From NCBI GenBank assembly GCA_020724025.1, contig DYHU01000039.1:1-19731 (forward strand): a stretch of DNA of 19,731 nt, written 5' to 3'. Shown here one piece after another: positions 1 through 6,060 of the stretch. The position numbers and the translations under genes were made by a program. Numbering within the stretch: the stretch's first letter is position 1; each line of letters begins with the position of its first letter. Under the pieces are notes generated by a model that saw only the letters and a list, made by a program, of their open reading frames with translations, ran no database searches and was not told where the DNA came from. The DNA comes from Syntrophorhabdus sp. Lineage in GTDB: Bacteria > Desulfobacterota > BSN033 > UBA1163.

Positions 1-1840
1 CACCGGTCGGCCCCATAAAGATGAAAGAGCCGATGGGTCGGTTGGGATCCTGCAACCCTGCCCTCGCCCTTCTCACCGCATTCGAAACGGCTACGATCGC
101 ATCATCCTGGCCCACCACCCTCTGCTTCAGCCTCTCCTCCATACGGATGAGCTTATCCACCTCTCCTTCTAACATCTTTGAAACGGGGATGCCTGTCCAT
201 TTGGAAACGACCTCAGCCACATCCTCTTCATCCACCTCTTCCTTGAGCATCTTCCCTGTCTTCTGAAGTTCGGCAAGTTTCTCATCCTCCCGTTTCTGCT
301 CCTTTTCGAGATGCGTCATCTCACCATATTGTAACTCAGCCAATCTCGAGTAGTCGGCCTCACGCTCCGCCTCTTTCATCATCTGTTTGGTCTTCTCTAT
401 CTGCTCCTTGATCTGTTGGATTCGCGAAATGGCCTTCTTCTCGTTCTCCCACTTCAACTTCTTTTCCTGCACTTCATTCTTCAGACCCGTTAGCTCTTCT
501 TCAATCTTCTTCAATCTCTCGACGGAGGCCCTATCCTTCTCCTTCTTCAGGGCCTCCCGCTCAATCTCCAACTGCATCACCCTCCGCTGGACCTCGTCAA
601 TCTCCATGGGCACGCTGTCGATCTCGATCCTGAGCCTCGATGCCGCCTCATCGATCAGATCGACTGCCTTATCCGGAAGGAAACGGTCTGAAATGTATCG
701 GTGGGAAAGCATGGAAGCGGCAATCAGCGCCGAGTCTTTTATCTTGACTCCGTGGTGGACTTCATATCGTTCCTTCAAACCCCTTAAGATCGCAATCGTA
801 TCCTCCACCGAAGGCTGTGCCACATAGATCGGCTGAAATCTCCTTTCAAGGGCCGCGTCCTTCTCCACATACTTCCTATATTCGTTGAGCGTGGTGGCGC
901 CCACGCATCGCAACTCTCCCCTTGCCAGGGCAGGTTTGAGCATATTGGAGGCATCGATCGCCCCCTCTGCCGCGCCGGCCCCCACCAGGGTGTGGAGCTC
1001 GTCGATGAAGAGAATGATATTTCCTGCGGCCGCAGTGATCTCTTTTAAAACGGCCTTCAATCTCTCTTCGAACTCCCCGCGGAATTTCGCGCCGGCGATC
1101 AGGGCTCCCAGATCGAGGGCAACCAGTCTCTTGTTCTTCAGGGTCTCGGGAACATCTCCCTTGATGATTCTCTGTGCCAGTCCCTCTACAATCGCTGTCT
1201 TCCCCACGCCTGGCTCACCGATCAGAACAGGGTTATTCTTTTTCCTCCGTGAGAGAACCTGAACGACCCTTCGGATCTCATCGTCCCTTCCGATCACAGG
1301 GTCGAGTTTTCCCTTTCTTGCCTCCTCCGTGAGGTCCCTGCTGTATCGCTTCAGGGCCTGGTATTTCTCCTCCGGGTTCTGATCCGTCACCCGGTGAGAT
1401 CCCCGGATCTCCTGCAAGACCCTGAAAATCGCATCCTTCGTTACCCCGTTTCTCTGGAGGATCTGCGAAGAAATCCCTCCCTTCTCATCCGCCATGGCGA
1501 TGAGGAGGTGCTCGGTGGAAAGATACTCATCCGTCAATCTCTCAGCCTCTTTCCAGGCTGTGTTCAATATTTCATTGAGCCGGCTGGAGAGGTAGACCTG
1601 GCCTATCCCTCCTCCCGTCACCCTTGGAATGCGATTCAATTCCCCTTCCAGTTGGGAGGCGATGAGATTCGGATTGGCCCCCAATTTCTGGATGATGGGA
1701 ATCACGATCCCCTCTTTCTGCATCAGAAGGGCCGCTAAAAGATGTTCCACATCGATCTGCTGATGGTTTCTCTGCTCGGCAATGGCTTTCGCAGCCTGTA
1801 AAGCCTCCTGAGCTTTTAAGGTCAATTTATCTATATTCAT
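1..1840 (-). CDS. clpB: ClpB disaggregase, 3'-truncated by window edge
   Basis: This is the AAA+ disaggregase ClpB, which works with DnaK/DnaJ/GrpE in the cytosol to pull proteins out of aggregates. The reading frame opens at ATG 1838-1840 with [17 protein letters not shown] and stays open to base 1, giving 613 codons plus one base; the family is about 860 residues. The order is the Clp N-terminal repeat domain (about 1-145), the first AAA+ domain with Walker A GEPGVGKT near residue 205 and the arginine-rich FRGEFEER segment, then the charged coiled-coil M domain (about 400-520). The window ends inside the second Walker A (GPTG at 610-613). The M domain separates ClpB from ClpA and ClpC. An AGGGGG Shine-Dalgarno at 1849-1854 lies 8 nt before the start. 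rsmA is upstream on the same strand with an 82-bp gap that contains a promoter-like pair, so clpB may be separately transcribed. Confidence 0.97.
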   Translation of the reverse strand, partial: MNIDKLTLKAQEALQAAKAIAEQRNHQQIDVEHLLAALLMQKEGIVIPIIQKLGANPNLIASQLEGELNRIPRVTGGGIGQVYLSSRLNEILNTAWKEAERLTDEYLSTEHLLIAMADEKGGISSQILQRNGVTKDAIFRVLQEIRGSHRVTDQNPEEKYQALKRYSRDLTEEARKGKLDPVIGRDDEIRRVVQVLSRRKKNNPVLIGEPGVGKTAIVEGLAQRIIKGDVPETLKNKRLVALDLGALIAGAKFRGEFEERLKAVLKEITAAAGNIILFIDELHTLVGAGAAEGAIDASNMLKPALARGELRCVGATTLNEYRKYVEKDAALERRFQPIYVAQPSVEDTIAILRGLKERYEVHHGVKIKDSALIAASMLSHRYISDRFLPDKAVDLIDEAASRLRIEIDSVPMEIDEVQRRVMQLEIEREALKKEKDRASVERLKKIEEELTGLKNEVQEKKLKWENEKKAISRIQQIKEQIEKTKQMMKEAEREADYSRLAELQYGEMTHLEKEQKREDEKLAELQKTGKMLKEEVDEEDVAEVVSKWTGIPVSKMLEGEVDKLIRMEERLKQRVVGQDDAIVAVSNAVRRARAGLQDPNRPIGSFIFMGPTG

Positions 1841-1872
1841 CTCTTTTACCCCCTGCGATGAACTCCGATTCT

Positions 1873-1901
1873 AAAATAATCATCCTTCAGGGAATTTGCA
1901 A
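1873..1901 (-). promoter_or_regulatory. Candidate sigma-70-type promoter upstream of clpB
   Basis: On the minus strand TTGCAA (1896-1901) and TATTTT (1873-1878) are separated by exactly 17 nt, placing initiation about 25-30 nt before the clpB start. I see no sigma-32-type consensus and no CIRCE inverted repeat in this spacer, although clpB is usually heat-induced. The call rests on hexamer similarity alone. Confidence 0.4.
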
Positions 1902-1922
1902 ATAGGATCTAACCCTTTTTCT

Positions 1923-2750
1923 TTATTTCAGAATCTCTGATAGATGGATAAATTCATCTATAGAAAGGGTCTCTGGCCTTCTTTGGGGATCGATCCCTAT
2001 TGCCTTCATCCTCTTCTCTGGCAAGGAAGGGAGAGAAAGGCCGGAGTGTTTCAGCGAGTTGATCAGGGTCTTTCTTCGATGGCTGAAACTTGCTTTTACC
2101 ACTTCCTTAAACCACTTTTCCCCATTCGGCTCAATCCATTGTTCTTCCCTCCATACGAGATGGACCACTGCAGATTCCACTTTGGGGGGCGGAAAGAAGG
2201 CAGAAGGGCTGATAAAGAAGCGGATGGATGGGATGGAGACCATTTGAATGAAAACGGATAATGCGCCATACTCCTTCTTTCCCGGACGGGCAACCATTCT
2301 CTCAACCACCTCCCTTTGCAACATCAGGGTCAGGCTGGAAAAAAATCTTCTTGATCCGATAAAACGAAAAAGCAGAGGCGTTGAAATCTGGTAGGGAAGA
2401 TTGGCCACGACTTTAAGAGGCTTTCCCGCCTGAAGGAATAAAAAGCCTAAATTTACTTTTAAGATATTCCCCCAGACGATCTTTACATTGGAAAGATCCG
2501 ACGTCTTCTTTCTCAATATTTGAACCAGCTTTGAATCGATCTCAACAGCGATCACTTTTTCGGCCTTTTGCGCCAGAGCACGGGTCATCTCGCCGAGGCC
2601 CGGACCCACTTCCAGAACCACATCTTCCTTATCAACTTCGGCAGTCCGGATCACTTTATCTAAAATGTTTCGATCAACAAGGAAGTGCTGACCAAGTTTT
2701 TTTCTGGGAGTCAGTCCATATTCCGATAGTTCTTTTTTGATGGAAACCAT
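1923..2750 (-). CDS. rsmA: 16S rRNA (adenine1518/1519-N6)-dimethyltransferase RsmA
   Basis: RsmA (KsgA) dimethylates two adjacent adenines in the 3'-terminal hairpin of 16S rRNA late in 30S assembly, using S-adenosylmethionine. The 275-residue product is the usual length. Visible motifs are the N-terminal KKLGQHFLVD segment, the SAM-binding loop VLEVGPGLGEMT (45-56), the acidic end of strand 2 (AVEID, 68-72) and the catalytic NLPY motif (117-120). The C-terminal third carries FSHRRKTLINSL, typical of the rRNA-binding domain. The ATG at 2748-2750 agrees with the family N-terminus. The gene follows tsaD on the same strand across a 186-bp spacer filled by a REP-like doublet, and precedes clpB. 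There is no obvious intrinsic terminator after its stop codon. Confidence 0.97.
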   Translation of the reverse strand: MVSIKKELSEYGLTPRKKLGQHFLVDRNILDKVIRTAEVDKEDVVLEVGPGLGEMTRALAQKAEKVIAVEIDSKLVQILRKKTSDLSNVKIVWGNILKVNLGFLFLQAGKPLKVVANLPYQISTPLLFRFIGSRRFFSSLTLMLQREVVERMVARPGKKEYGALSVFIQMVSIPSIRFFISPSAFFPPPKVESAVVHLVWREEQWIEPNGEKWFKEVVKASFSHRRKTLINSLKHSGLSLPSLPEKRMKAIGIDPQRRPETLSIDEFIHLSEILK

Positions 2751-2824
2751 GGGACTATCTTCGGTTTAACTTACACCCTTAGGCTGGATTTTTTCTTATG
2801 ATATTATGAAAACTCCTAAAAATC

Positions 2825-2916
2825 TCCTCCCCCTTTGCGGGGGAGGATAAAGGTGGGGGGGAATTTATCCCCTTGGTTTACCCCCACCCTAACCCTCCCC
2901 CGTTGAAGGGGGAGGG
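2825..2916. repeat. REP-like palindrome doublet (REPIN-like)
   Basis: Two hairpins with perfect 9-bp stems face each other. One pairs TCCTCCCCC (2825-2833) with GGGGGAGGA (2839-2847); the other pairs CCCTCCCCC (2893-2901) with GGGGGAGGG (2908-2916). The sequence after the first hairpin (AAAGGTGGGGG) is mirrored before the second (CCCCCACCCT), so the block is two inverted copies of one element of about 40 bp. It occupies most of the tsaD-rsmA spacer and would form a long structure in the joint transcript. Confidence 0.8.
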
Positions 2917-2936
2917 AATATCCAGGGGGGGTTCCA

Positions 2937-3947
2937 TCAAAGCGGTAAATTCGAAAACGCATTAAGCGATAACGGAGACCTTAAGCCCTTTTTCAAATAT
3001 TCATATCCCACCACACCCACCATGGCCGCATTGTCCGTGCAAAAAGTAGGAGAGGGAATATAAACTCGCATTTTCTGCTTTGATGCCTCTTCTTCCATTC
3101 TTTGTCGGAGAAACCGATTGGCCGCTACCCCTCCTGATAAAACCACCCTCTTCAACCCCTGATGTTGTGCCGCCTGAAAAGTCTTTTTCACCAGGACATC
3201 AACGACCGCCTCCTGAAAACTGGAAACGATATTGCGGATCATCTCTTCCGGAAAACCTCCAGGTGGTTCGGGATGACCCTTCACAAAATTGACGACCGCT
3301 GTCTTCACCCCGCTGAAGCTGAAATCAAACGAATCCTTCCCGAGGAAGGCCCTTGGAAACCGGATCGCTTTTGGATTCCCTGTCATGGAAAGTTGATCGA
3401 TGATCGGTCCGCCAGGATATCCCAGTTTTAAAAGTTTTGCGACTTTGTCAAAGGCCTCACCTGCCGCATCATCTCTCGTCTGCCCTAACCTTTTATATTT
3501 TCCGAACCCATCCACACGGAAGAGAGAAGTGTGGCCTCCGGAAACCACCAGCCCGACAAAAGGAAATCGTGGGGAGCGCTCTTCGAGAAAAATGGCCGAG
3601 AGGTGCGCTTCAATATGATTCACTCCAACGAAAGGAACTCCTGTTGCAAATGCCAGTGATTTGGCAAAAGAGAGACCCACCAGGAGGGACCCCGCCAAAC
3701 CCGGCCCCTGAGTGACCGCAATCCCATCGATCTCCCTCAAGGTTGCCCCTGCCCTCTCCAGGGCCTCGGTCACAATGGGGACGATCGTTTCAATATGTTT
3801 TCTCGAAGCCAATTCCGGAACAACCCCTCCAAACTTCTGGTGAACAGAGACCTGTGATGAGACCACATTGGAAAGAATCTTCCTTCCGTTCAGAACCACG
3901 GCTGCTCCAGTATCATCACAAGACGTCTCAATAGCTAAAATTCGCAT
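2937..3947 (-). CDS. tsaD: tRNA N6-adenosine threonylcarbamoyltransferase TsaD
   Basis: TsaD (Gcp/YgjD) transfers the threonylcarbamoyl group from TC-AMP to A37 of ANN-decoding tRNAs, together with TsaB and TsaE. The product opens with MRILAIETSCDDTGAA and has the two metal-binding histidines in NHIEAH, the nucleotide-binding VSGGHTSLF stretch and a C-terminal SGGVAANRFLR segment, all diagnostic of the ASKHA-fold family. I start at ATG 3945-3947, which matches the family N-terminus. An in-frame GTG three codons upstream (3956) would add only MSF, and neither start has a strong Shine-Dalgarno. Length is 336 residues, normal for bacteria. The nlpD-like gene is upstream across a repeat-filled 325-bp spacer and rsmA is downstream. 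tsaB and tsaE are not in this window. Confidence 0.97.
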   Translation of the reverse strand: MRILAIETSCDDTGAAVVLNGRKILSNVVSSQVSVHQKFGGVVPELASRKHIETIVPIVTEALERAGATLREIDGIAVTQGPGLAGSLLVGLSFAKSLAFATGVPFVGVNHIEAHLSAIFLEERSPRFPFVGLVVSGGHTSLFRVDGFGKYKRLGQTRDDAAGEAFDKVAKLLKLGYPGGPIIDQLSMTGNPKAIRFPRAFLGKDSFDFSFSGVKTAVVNFVKGHPEPPGGFPEEMIRNIVSSFQEAVVDVLVKKTFQAAQHQGLKRVVLSGGVAANRFLRQRMEEEASKQKMRVYIPSPTFCTDNAAMVGVVGYEYLKKGLRSPLSLNAFSNLPL

Positions 3948-3977
3948 AAAACTCACTTACCAAGATCCCATATTTGG

Positions 3978-4022
3978 TTCATTCGCTATCATTCGCTTAA
4001 TTCGTTTAGGTAATTCGTATCA
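3978..4022. repeat. Degenerate ATTCG-type repeat in the nlpD-tsaD spacer
   Basis: ATTCGCT, ATTCGCTTA, ATTCGTTTA and ATTCGTATC occur in close succession, spaced 9-13 bp, just upstream of tsaD. I see no gene or promoter in this part of the 325-bp spacer. It looks like low-complexity repeat sequence. Confidence 0.4.
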
Positions 4023-4080
4023 TTTTAGCGTTTTGAAAAATCCTTTTTCACCGTTTACAAGAAAGCCGGGCATTCAGATT

Positions 4081-4201
4081 CGATAGGCGGGACATTCCTG
4101 TCCCGCCTGCCTTCGCCGAAGCGCCTGTCCTCCGCAAGGCTTCTGGAGGCGGGGCTTCGCGCAAGGCAGGCCAAGACGGGGTTAGAAAACCCCGTCTATC
4201 G
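4081..4201. repeat. 121-bp nested palindromic element with terminal inverted repeats
   Basis: The ends are 11-bp inverted repeats with one mismatch (CGATAGGCGGG at 4081-4091, CCCGTCTATCG at 4191-4201). Inside are three units: a perfect 10-bp hairpin with a 4-nt loop at 4085-4108 (AGGCGGGACA/TGTCCCGCCT), a central palindrome bounded by GCCTGCCTT (4105-4113) and AAGGCAGGC (4163-4171), and a second perfect 10-bp hairpin at 4174-4197 (AGACGGGGTT/AACCCCGTCT). The element fills the middle of the nlpD-tsaD spacer. It encodes no plausible protein and looks like a non-autonomous, MITE- or REP-like repeat. Confidence 0.75.
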
Positions 4202-4281
4202 TGTTTGAAAGAAATTGTTATTTTAAATAAAAATGAAACTCTTTTCAAAAGGCTAAACTGTTACGGTAATTCAAAATTGGT

Positions 4282-4998
4282 TTACCTCAAAAAAAGCAGT
4301 GGATCAACGGCCCTATTATTTTTTCTAATCTCGAAGTGGAGATGAGGTCCTGTGGCCCTTCCGGTCTGGCCGACCTTCCCGATGATTTGTTCCCTCTCGA
4401 CCCATTCCCCTTCTTCAACGAGATTGACCTCATTGTGGGCATAGATCGTTACAAATTCTTCGGAGTGGCGAAGGATGATCAGGTTTCCATAGCCCCGGAT
4501 CGTGTTGCCCGAATAGATGACCTTCCCGGAATCGGAGGCTGTGATCTTTGTCCCGGCAGGAGAGGAAATATCGATTCCCATATGCCTTCTGCCCTCTGTC
4601 TCGTCAAATCCGTCTCTCAATCTTCCTTCCGCCGGCCATATAAAATTCATCTTTTTATAGGCCATCTTCTCCTGATGGCCTGATTCTTCGACCACATCTT
4701 CAACATAGACTTCAACCTTTAAAACCCTCTTTGCTCCGGGGATAAAGATTCTCTGGCCAGTCTGAATCTTACCCGGATCCGGGATACGGTTCAACGAAGC
4801 CACTTCTTTGAGATCGACCCCATAGGTCTTGCAGATCCGGTAGAGGGTCTGATGTTTCTCCACCACATGATAGACCCCTTTTTTCTCTAAAGGAGAGGGT
4901 TTTTCGATTGTAACTCTATGCCTTGCACACCCATTGATCAAAACCATTACAGAAAGAAGAAAGGGAAGGAAAAACCATAAAAATATTTTAAAGCTCAT
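4282..4998 (-). CDS. NlpD-like lipoprotein: LysM plus M23 peptidase domain
   Basis: Predicted outer-membrane or periplasmic lipoprotein that binds and probably cuts peptidoglycan. The N-terminal hydrophobic stretch (4-22) ends in the lipobox LINGC with the lipidated Cys24. A LysM domain follows (about 43-88, YHVVEKHQTLYRICKTYG), then a 30-residue linker and an M23/LytM domain (about 118-238). All expected zinc and catalytic residues are present: H139 and D143 in HMGID, H188 in YAHN, and H219 and H221 in HLHFE. E. coli NlpD, an activator of AmiC, has lost these ligands, so this protein may be a true endopeptidase. At 238 residues it is shorter than E. coli NlpD. pcm lies directly upstream on the same strand, as in the classical pcm-nlpD pair. 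An AAGG Shine-Dalgarno sits 7 nt before ATG 4996-4998. Confidence 0.9.
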   Translation of the reverse strand: MSFKIFLWFFLPFLLSVMVLINGCARHRVTIEKPSPLEKKGVYHVVEKHQTLYRICKTYGVDLKEVASLNRIPDPGKIQTGQRIFIPGAKRVLKVEVYVEDVVEESGHQEKMAYKKMNFIWPAEGRLRDGFDETEGRRHMGIDISSPAGTKITASDSGKVIYSGNTIRGYGNLIILRHSEEFVTIYAHNEVNLVEEGEWVEREQIIGKVGQTGRATGPHLHFEIRKNNRAVDPLLFLR

Positions 4999-5021
4999 GA
5001 TCTGCCTTCACCATCTCTAAC

Positions 5022-5084
5022 TTCCTATTTCCTATTTCTCATTTCCTATTTCTCATTTCCTATTTCCCATTTTCTATTTCCCAT
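5022..5084. repeat. Heptamer tandem array between pcm and the nlpD-like gene
   Basis: Nine consecutive 7-bp units of the form TTCCTAT, TTCTCAT or TTCCCAT (one TTTCTAT) run without interruption, with partial alternation giving a 14-bp super-period. A tenth, degenerate unit runs into the pcm stop codon (5088-5090). Because 7 is not a multiple of 3 and the array is non-coding, copy changes would alter spacing but not a reading frame. Confidence 0.85.
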
Positions 5085-5087
5085 TTT

Positions 5088-5735
5088 TCACTCGCTTTCC
5101 CAGCCATATCTCCCGATCAATTTAACAAATCGGCAACCGCCCAGGTCCTCCTTCTTCATCCCCCCTTCCGTCTTCGTGATCCGAAAGAGGTCCTGAACAT
5201 GGGCGTCTCCCACCGGGATGACCAGTCTTCCCCCCATGGACAGCTGATCATAGAAAGGTTGAGGGATATCCGGAGATCCGGCGGTGACGATGATGGCGTC
5301 AAAAGGACCCTTCTCTGCCCATCCATAGGTGCCATCGAATATCTTGATCTCCACATTGAAATATCCCAGTTCATAGAGCAACTTCCTGGCCCTGATGGCC
5401 AGGGAACGAATCCTCTCGACGGAAAAGACCTCCTGGGCCAGTTCAGCCAGGATGGCTGTCTGATAACCCGAGCCTGCGCCGATCTCCAGAACCCTCTCCT
5501 TCCCCTTTAACTCCATCGCCTCGGTCATCAGGGCAACCATATAGGGTTGAGAAATGGTCTGCTTCTCTCCGATAGGGAGGGGATGGTCATTGTAAGCCTG
5601 ACTCTGGAGCGCTTCCTCGATGAAAAGATGGCGGGGGACCTTCTTCATGGCAGCGATCACCCGGGCATCCTTGATTCCCCGTGCGGCAATCTGCTCCTCC
5701 ACCATCTTCAATCTCGCCTTCGGAAAATCGATCAT
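5088..5735 (-). CDS. pcm: Protein-L-isoaspartate O-methyltransferase
   Basis: Pcm methylates L-isoaspartyl residues that arise by spontaneous damage, starting their conversion back to aspartate; it is cytosolic and uses S-adenosylmethionine. The 215-residue product is full length. Visible motifs are the substrate/active-site segment [13 protein letters not shown] (58-70, with the conserved Ser62), motif [14 protein letters not shown] (82-94) and the motif II/III strand [11 protein letters not shown]. The ATG at 5733-5735 matches the family N-terminus, although the upstream sequence (GGGTCAAATAGG) is a poor Shine-Dalgarno. mutS lies upstream across a 325-bp palindrome and the nlpD-like gene lies downstream after the heptamer array. 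surE, the usual pcm partner, is not in the window. Confidence 0.96.
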   Translation of the reverse strand: MIDFPKARLKMVEEQIAARGIKDARVIAAMKKVPRHLFIEEALQSQAYNDHPLPIGEKQTISQPYMVALMTEAMELKGKERVLEIGAGSGYQTAILAELAQEVFSVERIRSLAIRARKLLYELGYFNVEIKIFDGTYGWAEKGPFDAIIVTAGSPDIPQPFYDQLSMGGRLVIPVGDAHVQDLFRITKTEGGMKKEDLGGCRFVKLIGRYGWESE

Positions 5736-5748
5736 CCTATTTGACCCA

Positions 5749-6054
5749 AAATGTCAAATGCCAAAACTCAGATGTCAAATCAAATCCAAATTCCAAATAT
5801 TAAAACTTTCGTCACACTGTAGCTCTTTGAAAAGAATACCTCGGAGTTTCACCCATCGCGTCATTTCCGCGCAAGCGGGAATCCAGGCTTTCCCCTGTGA
5901 AAACAGGGAAGCATTCTAAACTGGATTCCTGCTTTCGCAGACAAACTTAAAACCCCCTCGTAGGGTAAGGTTTTCAAACAGCTAAATTGATACAAACTTT
6001 CTAATTTTGAACTTTGACATTCATTTGACATTTGGATTTTGACATTTGACATTT
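5749..6054. repeat. About 306-bp imperfect palindrome filling the mutS-pcm spacer
   Basis: Two arms of about 100 bp are inverted copies of each other around a centre near 5901. The outer parts (5749-5798 and 6004-6054) share AAATGTCAAATG and further TGTCAAA motifs. The inner parts (AGCTCTTTGAAAA at 5821-5833; TTTTCAAACAGCT at 5971-5983) match with one difference. The symmetry axis also coincides with a smaller palindrome at 5860-5940. The arms have diverged, so this is an old structure. I see no gene and no convincing promoter in this 325-bp spacer. Confidence 0.7.
5860..5940. repeat. dRS3-like palindromic repeat, copy 1
   Basis: GTCATTTCC (5860-5868), then a small hairpin around GCGCAAGC, then GGAATCCAG, with the mirror CTGGATTCC at 5921-5929. 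A second internal hairpin (CCCTGTGAAAACAGGG) sits in the middle. The layout and end sequence match the element at 13473-13548, and this copy is the more degraded. The GGGAATCCAG form resembles the Neisseria dRS3 repeats, a comparison made from memory. Confidence 0.65.
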
Positions 6055-6060
6055 ATATTT

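Noticed and set aside
1394..1738. Plus-strand open frames in 21-1738
   Set aside because: They are antisense to the continuous clpB frame, whose ClpB motifs are unmistakable.
1841..1922. CIRCE or sigma-32 element upstream of clpB
   Set aside because: No TTAGCACTC-N9-GAGTGCTAA inverted repeat and no CTTGAA/CCCCAT-type pair is present; only a sigma-70-like pair is seen.
4048..4248. Possible 66-residue minus-strand protein
   Set aside because: It lies within the nested palindromic element. Its residues come from hairpin sequence (proline/alanine/arginine-rich), and no ribosome site or recognisable domain is present.
5022..5084. CRISPR-like regular repeats
   Set aside because: Units are 7 bp, directly adjacent and without spacers, and no cas genes are near. 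It is a simple tandem repeat.
5861..6052. Possible 63-residue minus-strand protein (MSNVKIQMSNEC...)
   Set aside because: The sequence is a translation of TGTCAAA-type repeats and of the dRS3-like element. Such MSNVK-like peptides are typical artefacts of this repeat.
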